9,168 nucleotides of DNA from Phyllobacteriaceae bacterium (GTDB lineage: Bacteria > Pseudomonadota > Alphaproteobacteria > Rhizobiales > Devosiaceae), in contig JAAZLP010000102.1 in the NCBI GenBank assembly GCA_012799265.1, positions 1-9,168 on the forward strand. Direction: 5' to 3'. Shown in pieces: positions 1 to 7,051 of this stretch (positions are counted from its first letter, which is position 1; every line of letters begins with the position of its first letter). The notes under the pieces were generated by a model, which saw only the letters and a list, made by a program, of their open reading frames with translations, searched no databases and was not told the DNA's origin. A program made the position numbers and the translations under genes.

Positions 1-194
1 ATGAACAGCGCAAGATCCCCGATGACATCGACTATATGACGATCCCGGGTCTCTCCATGGAACTTCGCAACAAGTTGAACGATCACCGCCCGCAAACCAT
101 CGCACAGGCACAGGCCATGGACGGCATGACGCCGGCTGCAATCACTCTCCTCTTGGCAGTTCTCCGGCGCGGCGCCCTTAAGAAGGCAGGGTGA
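1..194 (+). CDS. mnmG: MnmG (GidA) tRNA uridine-5-carboxymethylaminomethyl modification enzyme, C-terminal end only
   Basis: The window opens inside this gene, so only about 63 codons and the TGA stop at 192-194 are seen. The readable tail runs from EQRKIPDDIDYM, through IPGLSMELRNKL and RPQTIAQAQAM, to a basic end, LRRGALKKAG. This is the C-terminal helical domain of MnmG, which binds MnmE and tRNA; the pattern of an IPxDxDY stretch followed by GLSxE is typical of the family. MnmG is an FAD enzyme that works with MnmE to modify U34 of certain tRNAs in the cytoplasm. The FAD-binding domain lies upstream of the window. Its stop overlaps the rsmG start (TGATG), which implies translational coupling, and mnmG-rsmG-parA-parB is a common bacterial order. 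The identification rests on the tail plus this synteny. Confidence 0.9.
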   Translation, partial: EQRKIPDDIDYMTIPGLSMELRNKLNDHRPQTIAQAQAMDGMTPAAITLLLAVLRRGALKKAG

Positions 195-841
195 TGGCTG
201 ACCTGAAGGCCATCGAGCCCTTTGCTGCGGATTTTTCGAGACCTGCGGACGCTGTTGCCGCGGATTTGGAATCCTATGCCACGCTTCTGCGAAAATGGCA
301 GGGGGTACAGAATCTTGTTTCACGTGAAACACTGAACACCCTGTGGACCCGTCATTTTGCCGACAGTCTCCAAGCACTGGCCTTTATGAAGGATTCCGAT
401 CTCCAAGTCCTGGACTTCGGCAGCGGAGGTGGCTTCCCCGCCTTACCGATGGCTATCGCCAGCAAGGGAACCAAACGTCACTTTACCCTGATAGAACCGA
501 CCGCTCGGAAAGTCAGTTTTCTGAGAACTGTCGCGCGCGAATTGGATTTGTCGGTCACTGTGGTCGGCCGACGCAGCGATCAGATTGATTCACGTGAAAC
601 AGCCGTGCCGGACGTGCTCACGTCGCGTGCTCTGGCGGCCTTGCCGCAACTTTTTGCCTGGATGGACCCGTTCTTCGGCGAGAAAAGCCGTGCCATCCTG
701 CATAAAGGACGGGAACATGTTGATGAGATCAGAGAATCGAGTGCCCAATGGGATTACGATGTGTTAATACATCCAAGTAGTACCGATCCGGGCGGTGTGA
801 TCCTCGAAATCACAAATTTGCGCGGAAAGTCAAAGCGTTAG
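194..841 (+). CDS. rsmG: RsmG (GidB) 16S rRNA (guanine-N7)-methyltransferase
   Basis: This 215-residue protein is normal length for RsmG, which methylates N7 of a conserved guanine in the 530 loop of 16S rRNA (G527 in E. coli) using S-adenosylmethionine. The SAM-binding motif is LDFGSGGGFPALP at residues 73-85. It is followed by LIEPTARKVSFLR (99-111), a usual motif II with the acidic residue that contacts SAM, and by TSRALAAL (143-150), the conserved family Arg region. I chose the ATG at 194 over the GTG at 191: the ATG overlaps the mnmG stop as TGATG, and AAGAAGG at 180-186 sits 7 nt upstream. The gene also carries two parS sites, at codons about 41-46 and 131-136, so the DNA has a second role in chromosome segregation. 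parA follows after 19 nt. The family assignment is secure. Confidence 0.96.
   Translation: MADLKAIEPFAADFSRPADAVAADLESYATLLRKWQGVQNLVSRETLNTLWTRHFADSLQALAFMKDSDLQVLDFGSGGGFPALPMAIASKGTKRHFTLIEPTARKVSFLRTVARELDLSVTVVGRRSDQIDSRETAVPDVLTSRALAALPQLFAWMDPFFGEKSRAILHKGREHVDEIRESSAQWDYDVLIHPSSTDPGGVILEITNLRGKSKR
316..331. promoter_or_regulatory. parS: parS site 1, perfect 16-bp ParB-binding palindrome
   Basis: The sequence TGTTTCACGTGAAACA is a perfect inverted repeat and matches the broadly conserved bacterial parS consensus at all 16 positions. ParB binds it through its helix-turn-helix domain, loads as a clamp and spreads to neighbouring DNA. It lies inside rsmG and encodes residues 41-46 (LVSRET). 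It is about 545 bp upstream of parA and 1.35 kb upstream of parB, so it is expected to be a main nucleation site of the local partition complex. Confidence 0.95.
586..601. promoter_or_regulatory. parS: parS site 2, one mismatch from the perfect palindrome
   Basis: TGATTCACGTGAAACA differs from site 1 only at position 588 (A instead of T). The central CACGTG and the whole right half are intact, so ParB binding is expected, perhaps weaker on the left arm. It lies exactly 270 bp after site 1, in the same codon phase of rsmG, and encodes IDSRET (residues 131-136). The substitution creates a GATTC at 587-591, a GANTC sequence that the alphaproteobacterial methylase CcrM would modify. Confidence 0.88.
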
Positions 842-860
842 CGGCAACGCGGAGGCCCCC

Positions 861-1661
861 TTGGCACCTCGAATTCTCACATTGGCGAACCAGAAGGGTG
901 GCGTGGGCAAAACCACGACCGCCATCAATCTCGCAACGGCGCTGGCAGCGATCGGCGAACGCGTGCTGATTGTTGATCTGGACCCGCAGGGTAACGCCTC
1001 CACCGGCCTTGGCATTCCGCGCACTAATCGCGAGCTCTCGGCCTATGACGTGCTGGTTGGTGAAGCCACCGTCGCCAAAGCTGCCGTCATGACCAGCGTG
1101 CCCAATGTGGCCATCGTGCCGTCGACAATGGACTTGCTGGGCGTTGAGCTCACCATTGCAGGGCAGGGCGACCGCGCGTTCAAGCTGCGGAATGCTTTCA
1201 AGCAGATCACGGACCTGCGGATCAATGATGGGGATGTCACCTACATCCTCATCGATTGCCCGCCGTCACTGAACCTGCTTACCGTAAATTCGCTTGTTGC
1301 CGCCGATGCGGTACTGGTACCGCTGCAGTGCGAGTTTTTCGCGCTCGAAGGTCTTAGCCAGCTGCTTCAGACGATCGAACAGATCCGATCCACGCTTAAT
1401 CCGCGCCTGTCCATCCAGGGCGTGGTGATGACCATGTTCGACAAGCGTAACAATCTTTCCGAACAGGTGCTGGCCGACGTGCGCAGTGAAATGGGTGACC
1501 TTGTCTACGACACTGTCATTCCAAGGAACGTTCGCCTTTCGGAAGCACCCTCTTATGGCAAGCCCGCCTTGCTCTATGATCTCAAATGTGCGGGCAGCCA
1601 GGCCTATTTGCGCCTTGCGACCGAAGTCATCCGCCGTGAGCGGCGGCTGAATGCAGCCTAG
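861..1661 (+). CDS. parA: ParA chromosome-partitioning ATPase
   Basis: This 266-residue protein is the usual size for a chromosomal (type Ia, short form) ParA/Soj. It has the deviant Walker A motif KGGVGKTT (12-19) with the signature lysine K12, Walker A' in VLIVDLDPQGNAS (35-47), Walker B in YILIDCPP (128-135), and an LVPLQCEFFALEGL stretch typical of the family. No N-terminal helix-turn-helix is present, so it should not act as a specific repressor. ParA-ATP dimers coat the nucleoid and ParB triggers hydrolysis, which moves the parS-ParB complex. The start is a TTG: GGAGG at 851-855 lies 5 nt upstream, the protein would begin MAPRILTLANQKGG, and the next in-frame Met is past residue 70, beyond the nucleotide site. 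parB follows after 9 nt. The family is certain; only the unusual start codon needs proof. Confidence 0.97.
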   Translation: MAPRILTLANQKGGVGKTTTAINLATALAAIGERVLIVDLDPQGNASTGLGIPRTNRELSAYDVLVGEATVAKAAVMTSVPNVAIVPSTMDLLGVELTIAGQGDRAFKLRNAFKQITDLRINDGDVTYILIDCPPSLNLLTVNSLVAADAVLVPLQCEFFALEGLSQLLQTIEQIRSTLNPRLSIQGVVMTMFDKRNNLSEQVLADVRSEMGDLVYDTVIPRNVRLSEAPSYGKPALLYDLKCAGSQAYLRLATEVIRRERRLNAA

Positions 1662-1670
1662 GAGCCGAAT

Positions 1671-2546
1671 ATGACCGACAAACCGACACGACTGGGCAGG
1701 GGACTTGCCGCGCTGATCGGCGACATGGCGGCCATGGAAAGCGCCCGCGTTACCGAATCGAATGCCAGTGGCAAGCGTCTGCCCGTGGATTTTATCATTG
1801 CCAACCGCGCCAACCCTCGTCGCACCTTTGACGAGGACCAGCTGGAAGAGTTGACCAACTCGATCCGTGAAAAGGGCGTGATGTCCCCGCTTCTGGTTCG
1901 TCCGACCGACGACCCGAATATTTTCGAGCTGATCGCGGGTGAACGCCGCTGGCGGGCGTCGCAGCGTGCAGGTCTGCACGATGTGCCCGTCATCATTCGG
2001 GATGTTGACGACAAGGAAGCCCTTGAGCTCGCCATTATCGAGAACGTCCAGCGCGCTGATCTCAACCCGCTGGAAGAAGCGCTTGGCTATGCCCAGCTGA
2101 TCGAGCAGTTCGACTATACCCAGCAGGACCTGGCCCAGGTGATCGGCAAGAGCCGCTCACATGTCGCCAACACGCTGCGTCTGATGAAGCTCCCGACTGA
2201 TGTGCGCGAAATGGTGGCCAGTGGTACGCTTACGGCTGGTCATGCCCGCACGCTGATCACAGTTGAAGATCCTGCAGGATTGGCGCGCGAAATCGTCGAT
2301 CGTGGCCTCTCGGTCCGTGAAGCCGAGGCCCTTAGTCAGCAGCGCGAGGTACCGTCCAAGCGCAAGTCAGAACCAGCGCCGGCCCGTGATGCGGATACGC
2401 TCGCGCTCGAGCGTCGCCTGGCCGATGCTTTGGGCCTCACTGTTTCGCTGGCGCATTCGGAGCGGGGCGGCAAGCTGGAAATCCGCTACAAAACGCTCGA
2501 ACAGCTCGACGACATCTGCTTCCGATTGACTGGTCGCTCTAGCTAA
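1671..2546 (+). CDS. parB: ParB chromosome-partitioning CTPase and parS-binding protein
   Basis: This 291-residue protein matches chromosomal ParB/Spo0J in length and domain order. An N-terminal LGRGLAALIGD (8-18) is the ParA-stimulating motif. The CTP-binding/sliding-clamp domain holds GERRWRA (90-96) and ENVQRADLNPLEEA (124-137). The helix-turn-helix that reads parS is around residues 153-173 (LAQVIGKSRSHVANTLRL), followed by GHAR (190-193). A charged, proline-containing linker (about 226-242) leads to the C-terminal dimerisation domain. The start ATG has AGGAG at 1660-1664, which overlaps the parA stop, so parA and parB are probably translationally coupled. The three parS sites in the window are its expected targets, and ParB spreading from them may also lower transcription of its own operon; that last point is inference. 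Confidence 0.97.
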   Translation: MTDKPTRLGRGLAALIGDMAAMESARVTESNASGKRLPVDFIIANRANPRRTFDEDQLEELTNSIREKGVMSPLLVRPTDDPNIFELIAGERRWRASQRAGLHDVPVIIRDVDDKEALELAIIENVQRADLNPLEEALGYAQLIEQFDYTQQDLAQVIGKSRSHVANTLRLMKLPTDVREMVASGTLTAGHARTLITVEDPAGLAREIVDRGLSVREAEALSQQREVPSKRKSEPAPARDADTLALERRLADALGLTVSLAHSERGGKLEIRYKTLEQLDDICFRLTGRSS

Positions 2547-2563
2547 GCCGGTGAAATATTTAT

Positions 2564-2579
2564 TGTTCCACGTGAAACC
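2564..2579. promoter_or_regulatory. parS: parS site 3, in the parB-holA convergent gap
   Basis: TGTTCCACGTGAAACC keeps the CACGTG core and the GTT...AAC arms. It departs from the perfect palindrome at 2568 (C for T, a variant tolerated in many parS sites) and at the last base (C for A). It begins 17 nt after the parB stop. Its right arm, from G2574 on, is also the left arm of the transcription-terminator hairpin, so the two elements share six bases. ParB binding is likely from sequence but untested. Confidence 0.82.
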
Positions 2580-2600
2580 GCCCCAAAAGGGCGGTTTCTT
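2574..2600. terminator. Shared hairpin terminator between convergent parB and holA
   Basis: GAAACCGCCC (2574-2583) pairs perfectly over 10 bp with GGGCGGTTTC (2589-2598) around a CAAAA loop. For the parB transcript the stem ends in a U-rich run (UUUCUU). For holA on the minus strand the stem begins right after the TAA stop (2601-2599), but no clear U-tract follows, so termination there may be weaker or depend on another factor. Its left arm is part of parS site 3. Confidence 0.75.
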
Positions 2601-3621
2601 AGTGCTGCGCGGCCAGCATGCAGAGCGCTAGCGTCGTCCGGCGCAAGACGGTTTCAGCCAGAGCCGGGCGACGGCGGCTGTCGGATGTTGCCTGGAGGAG
2701 CCTGTCACTCGCCAATGCGAGTGCGGAATCACTCCATAGCCGGAGCTGCTGTTCCAACGCTGACACACGGGAAAAGTGCGGCTTAGGTTTCAACCCATCC
2801 AGAACGGCGCGCGGCGTCTTGCCGCCATCCACTTCCGTGCGCCACCGGCGCAGGTTCGCAAAGTGGTTGGTCAGCATGGCCAAGAGTTGCTGCGGATTGA
2901 TATTGGCTGCCAGCGCCCGATTGAGAGCCATCTCAAGCTTTTCAGCGTGGCCACCACCGGTCGCGTCAAGGATCGCGTCGATTGCCAGGGCGCCATTATC
3001 CGCGCAAAGCAGGAGAACGTCTTCACGGGTCAGGGTTTTGCTCTTGGCCGCGTAAAAAACCAGCTTCTCGATCTCGCGCCGCGTGATCTCCCGGTCGTTG
3101 CCTAGAATTTCCCGCAGGGTGGGGATGACGTCCTGATCAACGCGAATGCCGGCCTGATTGAAACTTTCGCGCATCAAGGCGACAAGCGTTTCATCACTAT
3201 CGGGATAACAGGGCAAGGCCCGGCCAAGCTTTGCCGCTTCTACAAGTGCACGAAGCGCATCGCGGGGCGGAAGATTGTCGGCTTCAAGAACAATTGCCGT
3301 GCCCCCAGGATCGTCACGGAGGTCCGTGAGCGGCATAACGAGTGCCTTGGTGGCGTTGCGTACCCGAATGATCCTTTTGCCGCCAAAAAGCGACACAGAG
3401 CGCGCCTCGAGCACCAGGAGTGACGGGTCGGCGGTTAGTTCGGGACCGTCGAAAATGGTGACATTGGCGGAGGCAGGATCGTCACCGCTGAGATAGCGGA
3501 TCAACCGTTGGGCGGACTCGCGTACCAGTCCGCCATCAGGCCCATAAGCAAGGAAGATGCCTTCGGTAAGATCGGGGCGCGCCAGAAAGCGCGCCACCTC
3601 ATGAGCCTTGAGTGCTGTCAT
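2599..3621 (-). CDS. holA: DNA polymerase III delta subunit (HolA, clamp loader)
   Basis: This 340-residue protein has the length and layout of HolA, the delta subunit that opens the beta sliding clamp in the clamp-loader complex during replication. It begins MTALKAHEVARFLARPDL, a typical alphaproteobacterial HolA start, and continues to AYGPDGGLVRES (25-36), the position of the AAA+ nucleotide loop, which is non-functional in delta. SVSLFGGKRIIRVRNA (75-90) contains the SLF clamp-binding element. NDREITRREIEKLVFY (175-190) is the strongly conserved family segment, and the C-terminal half is the helical collar domain. The ATG lies 2 nt after the leuS stop (TAAGGATG) and no separate strong Shine-Dalgarno is visible, so translation is probably coupled to leuS. 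Transcription ends at the parS/hairpin region. HolA sequences vary widely, but these motifs and the leuS neighbour make the call firm. Confidence 0.93.
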   Translation of the reverse strand: MTALKAHEVARFLARPDLTEGIFLAYGPDGGLVRESAQRLIRYLSGDDPASANVTIFDGPELTADPSLLVLEARSVSLFGGKRIIRVRNATKALVMPLTDLRDDPGGTAIVLEADNLPPRDALRALVEAAKLGRALPCYPDSDETLVALMRESFNQAGIRVDQDVIPTLREILGNDREITRREIEKLVFYAAKSKTLTREDVLLLCADNGALAIDAILDATGGGHAEKLEMALNRALAANINPQQLLAMLTNHFANLRRWRTEVDGGKTPRAVLDGLKPKPHFSRVSALEQQLRLWSDSALALASDRLLQATSDSRRRPALAETVLRRTTLALCMLAAQH

Positions 3622-3623
3622 CC

Positions 3624-6233
3624 TTAGGCAACGATGTTGACGATGCGGTCCTGCACGATAACCACCTTCTTGGGTTCCTTGCCTTCCAGCGCCTTCTGAA
3701 CAAGATCAAGCGCCATGACCTGGGATTCAACGTCAGCGGCGGCCATTCCCTTTGCCAGGGTAATCTCGCCACGGCGCCTGCCATTGATCTGGATTGGCAG
3801 GGTGACTTCGTCGTCCACCAGCATGGCCGGGTCGACTTCTGGCCACAGGGCGTCGGACACGAGACCCTCATTGCCCAGCACTTCCCAGCACGATTCCGCA
3901 AGGTGCGGCATCATCGGGTTGATCAGCTGGATAAGGCTCTGAACACCTTCCCGCAGGGCGGCAATCACGGCACCCGTCGGCTTGCCGTCGCGCGCCTTGG
4001 CCAGAACATTGGTGAGTTCGTAAATCTGGGCAACGGCACGGTTGAAGCGCAGGCCCTCAATGTCCTGCGATACGCCGGCGATTGCGCGGTGAACGGCCTT
4101 GCGGATGTCGAGGGCATTCTTGTCGTCTGACGCAACAGTATCAGGCGACTGTTCAGCCAAGGCCACCACATCATTGACCAGACGCCAGACGCGCTGCTGG
4201 AAGCGGCTTGCGCCTTCAACGCCGGCTTCGGTCCACTGAACGTCGCGTTCCGGCGGGGAGTCGGAGAGCATGAACCAACGGGCCGTATCGGCGCCATAGG
4301 TCGCCACGATCTCGTCCGGATCGACCACGTTCTTCTTGGATTTGCTCATCTTTTCGACCGAGCCGATCGTGATCGGTGCGCCGGTCTGGATGTGGCGGGC
4401 AGAACGCTTTTCGCCTTCGGAGTCGATGACAATCTCAGTGGGGTTCACCCACTCGCCAGTTTCTGCCTTGTAGGTTTCATGCGTAACCATGCCCTGGGTA
4501 AACATGCCCTTGAACGGCTCGTCCAGCCCGACATGGCCAGTTTCCTTCATCGCGCGGGTGAAGAAGCGCGAATAGAGCAGGTGGAGAATGGCGTGCTCGA
4601 TACCACCGATATACTGGTCCACTGGCAGCCAGCGATTGGCGATCTCGGGAATGGTCGGCGTATCGGCATTGGGGGCCGTAAAGCGGGCGAAGTACCACGA
4701 CGAGTCCACAAAGGTGTCCATGGTGTCGGTTTCGCGCCGTGCAGCCGCACCGCATTGCGGGCAGTTGACGTGCTTCCAGGTCGGATGGTGATCGAGCGCA
4801 TTGCCCGGCTTGTCGAAACTGACATCGTCCGGCAGCACGACCGGCAGGTCCTTCTTGGGCACGGGAACGGTGCCGCAAACCTCGCAGTGGACGACCGGGA
4901 TCGGGCAGCCCCAATAGCGCTGGCGGGAGATGCCCCAATCGCGCAGGCGATAGTTCACCTCCACCTTGCCCTGTGGCTTGCCGTCAACCTGACGCGCGCC
5001 AAAATGCTCCGCGATCGCCTTCTTGGCATCGTCGATCGACAACCCGTTGAGGAAGTCCGAATTGAAGATCGTACCGGCATCGGTATAGGCTTCGTTGTCG
5101 ATGCTGAAGGTGGCCGGATCTGCATCCGGCGGCAGCACGACGGGGGTGACCGACAGCCCATATTTGCGGGCGAGGTCGAGGTCGCGCTGGTCGTGTGCCG
5201 GGCAGCCGAAAATGGCGCCGGTGCCGTAATCCATCAGGATGAAGTTGGCGACATAAACGGGCAGCGTTTCGCCCTCGATCACCGGATGTTTCACGCGAAG
5301 CCCGGTGTCAAAACCCTGCTTTTCCGCCTTTTCCAGCGTTTCGGTCGAGGTGCCATGGCGATGGCACTCGGCGACGAATGCGGCCAGATCGGCATTGTCG
5401 GCAGCCAGCTGGGTGGTCAGCGGATGGTCGGGCGAGAGGCCGATGAAGGAAGCGCCGAAAATGGTGTCCGGACGGGTGGTGAAGACTTCAATGCTGGTGG
5501 CATTGGTCTTGTCGCTGCGCACCATTTCAAACAGTAGGCGCAGGCCTTCCGACTTGCCGATCCAGTTGCGCTGCATGGTGCGCACCTTTTCCGGCCATTC
5601 CGTCAGGCCATCGAGTGCCGCCAGAAGGTCTTCCGCGAAATCGGAAATCTTGAAGAACCACTGAACCAGCTCGCGCTGCTCCACCGGAGCACCGGAGCGC
5701 CAGCCCTTTCCATCGATGACCTGCTCATTGGCCAGTACGGTCATGTCGACCGGGTCCCAATTGACCTTCGAGCTCTTGCGGGTGACGAGGCCCTTTTCCA
5801 GCATGTTGAGGAACATGGTCTGCTGGTGGCGGTAATAATCCGGCGAACAGGTCGCGATCTCGCGGCTCCAGTCGATGGACAGACCCATCGACTTCAGCTG
5901 CTTCTTCATCGCCTCGATATTGGCATAGGTCCAGGTGCCGGGATGGGTCTTGCGCTCAATGGCGGCGTTTTCGGCCGGCAGACCGAATGCGTCCCAACCC
6001 ATAGGGTGCAGGACGTTCTTGCCCTTGGCGCGGTGATAGCGCGCCACAACGTCGCCCATGGCATAGTTGCGCACATGGCCCATATGGATGCGCCCGGAGG
6101 GGTAGGGGAACATCTCAAGGACGTAGTACGGATCGCGCGGATCGTCATTGGCGGTAAGGAAGCTCTGCTTTTCGTCCCAGACCTTCTGCCATTTCGGTTC
6201 GCTTTCGCGCGGATTGTAGCGTTCGCCGCTCAC
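3624..6233 (-). CDS. leuS: Leucyl-tRNA synthetase (class I, bacterial type)
   Basis: LeuRS charges tRNA-Leu with leucine using ATP. From the preferred start the protein has 869 residues (E. coli about 860). The HIGH-type motif is HMGH (50-53) after FPYPSGR. The CP1 editing domain shows the threonine-rich TTRPDT (252-257) and GAIFGCPAHDQRD (339-351) with the key Asp at 348, so proofreading should be active. A zinc-binding insert has C450/C453 and C491/C494. KMSKS is at 628-632. I chose the GTG at 6233: it gives MSGERYNPRESEPKWQ, the usual LeuRS start, with AAGGA 8 nt upstream. An upstream in-frame ATG at 6284 would add 17 residues (MLPLCGKPCVNLARTNQ) unlike the family. It is transcribed with holA, which follows after 2 nt. 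A 381-codon open frame antisense to it is a coding shadow. Confidence 0.97.
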   Translation of the reverse strand: MSGERYNPRESEPKWQKVWDEKQSFLTANDDPRDPYYVLEMFPYPSGRIHMGHVRNYAMGDVVARYHRAKGKNVLHPMGWDAFGLPAENAAIERKTHPGTWTYANIEAMKKQLKSMGLSIDWSREIATCSPDYYRHQQTMFLNMLEKGLVTRKSSKVNWDPVDMTVLANEQVIDGKGWRSGAPVEQRELVQWFFKISDFAEDLLAALDGLTEWPEKVRTMQRNWIGKSEGLRLLFEMVRSDKTNATSIEVFTTRPDTIFGASFIGLSPDHPLTTQLAADNADLAAFVAECHRHGTSTETLEKAEKQGFDTGLRVKHPVIEGETLPVYVANFILMDYGTGAIFGCPAHDQRDLDLARKYGLSVTPVVLPPDADPATFSIDNEAYTDAGTIFNSDFLNGLSIDDAKKAIAEHFGARQVDGKPQGKVEVNYRLRDWGISRQRYWGCPIPVVHCEVCGTVPVPKKDLPVVLPDDVSFDKPGNALDHHPTWKHVNCPQCGAAARRETDTMDTFVDSSWYFARFTAPNADTPTIPEIANRWLPVDQYIGGIEHAILHLLYSRFFTRAMKETGHVGLDEPFKGMFTQGMVTHETYKAETGEWVNPTEIVIDSEGEKRSARHIQTGAPITIGSVEKMSKSKKNVVDPDEIVATYGADTARWFMLSDSPPERDVQWTEAGVEGASRFQQRVWRLVNDVVALAEQSPDTVASDDKNALDIRKAVHRAIAGVSQDIEGLRFNRAVAQIYELTNVLAKARDGKPTGAVIAALREGVQSLIQLINPMMPHLAESCWEVLGNEGLVSDALWPEVDPAMLVDDEVTLPIQINGRRRGEITLAKGMAAADVESQVMALDLVQKALEGKEPKKVVIVQDRIVNIVA

Positions 6234-6317
6234 TTGGTTCGTCCTTGCAAGATTGACGCATGGCTTGCCGCAAAGAGGCAGCACAGCTTGCGTTTGAGGG
6301 TGTTTTTGGCTACCGGA

Positions 6318-6346
6318 CCATCACCAGAAATCCCCTCTGAGGTCAA
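6318..6346 (-). promoter_or_regulatory. Candidate promoter for leuS-holA
   Basis: On the minus strand, TTGACC (6346-6341) is five-sixths of the consensus -35 box. It is followed after 17 nt by a weak -10 candidate, TGATGG (6323-6318). This lies about 85 nt upstream of the chosen leuS GTG, leaving a leader of roughly 75-80 nt. Alphaproteobacterial -10 boxes are loosely conserved, so the good -35 and exact spacing carry the call. The divergent gene at 6365 must have its own promoter in the same 131-bp gap, for which I see no clear pair of boxes. Confidence 0.33.
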
Positions 6347-6364
6347 CAGGAAGGGGCCCCCCAA

Positions 6365-7051
6365 ATGGCCGACAACGCTGCAGGTGCGCCCATCGCGCTC
6401 GAACATATTTGCGACCGGATCGAAAAGGCCCGCCAGCGCTTCGGCGCGCCGCCGGAAAAGGTCGAACTGGTTGCGGTGTCAAAAACCTTTGGCCCCGAGG
6501 TAATTGAACCGTTTCTGGCATCAGGCCAGCGCGTCTTCGGCGAAAACAGGGTGCAGGAGGCCAAGGAAAAATGGCCTGCGCTGCGCGAGCGTTATCCGGA
6601 TATCAAACTTCACCTCATTGGCCCGCTGCAGACCAATAAGGCGCGTGAAGCAGTTGCCCTTTTTGACGTCATTCAGAGCGTTGATCGCGACAAGCTGGCC
6701 GGCATCCTTGCCGAAGAGATGGCGCGCGCCGACAAGCGCATTCCCTGCTTTGTCCAGGTCAATATCGGCGATGAAGAACAGAAGGCCGGTATTGCTGTAG
6801 CCGAAACCGTCGACTTCGTCACCCGTTGCCGGCAAGTTCATGGTCTCGATATCATTGGCCTAATGTGCATTCCGCCTGATGGCAAACCGGCTGGTCCATA
6901 TTTCGCCCAGCTGGCGGTGCTGGGCCGGGCTGCTGGGGCTGAAAATCTTTCCATGGGCATGAGCGGCGATTTTGAAACCGCCATTGCCATGGGCGCCACA
7001 CATGTGCGGGTGGGATCGGCCCTGTTCGGGTATCGTCCCAAGGTGCAGTAA
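6365..7051 (+). CDS. yggS: YggS/PROSC-family pyridoxal-phosphate homeostasis protein (PLPBP)
   Basis: This 228-residue single-domain protein has the fold-type III alanine-racemase-like barrel of the YggS/PLPHP family. The PLP-binding lysine is K40 in LVAVSKT (35-41). Other family signatures are VFGENRVQEA (57-66), HLIGPLQTNK (83-92), LSMGMSGDFETAI (195-207) and HVRVGSALFG (213-222). The last two form the PLP phosphate-binding region. Members bind PLP without known enzymatic activity and help balance B6 vitamers and amino or keto acids in the cytoplasm. The ATG at 6365 has AGGAAGG at 6348-6354, about 10 nt upstream. It is divergent from leuS. A short hairpin overlaps its stop codon, and the response-regulator gene starts 133 nt later with its own candidate promoter, so it may be a single-gene unit. 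Confidence 0.94.
   Translation: MADNAAGAPIALEHICDRIEKARQRFGAPPEKVELVAVSKTFGPEVIEPFLASGQRVFGENRVQEAKEKWPALRERYPDIKLHLIGPLQTNKAREAVALFDVIQSVDRDKLAGILAEEMARADKRIPCFVQVNIGDEEQKAGIAVAETVDFVTRCRQVHGLDIIGLMCIPPDGKPAGPYFAQLAVLGRAAGAENLSMGMSGDFETAIAMGATHVRVGSALFGYRPKVQ

Noticed and set aside
1266..1979. A 237-codon minus-strand open frame across the parA-parB junction
   Set aside because: It overlaps two well-supported genes in antisense, has no family motifs and no plausible context.
1..2600. A replication origin near parAB
   Set aside because: No TTATCCACA-like DnaA boxes, AT-rich unwinding region or dnaA/hemE neighbour is visible; parS near parAB shows the region is probably origin-proximal but not the origin itself.
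4392..5537. A 381-codon open frame on the plus strand across leuS
   Set aside because: It is antisense to the catalytic and editing regions of an intact leuS, has no recognisable motif and shows the composition expected of a GC-rich coding shadow.
6234..6284. N-terminal extension of LeuRS from an upstream ATG at 6284
   Set aside because: The 17 extra residues do not resemble LeuRS starts, while GTG 6233 has a well-placed AAGGA and gives the standard N-terminus.
6353..6360. GGGGCCCC palindrome just before the yggS start, possibly masking the ribosome-binding site
   Set aside because: It is only a 4-bp-arm palindrome with no loop when read as a hairpin, and the better Shine-Dalgarno AGGAAGG lies mostly outside it.
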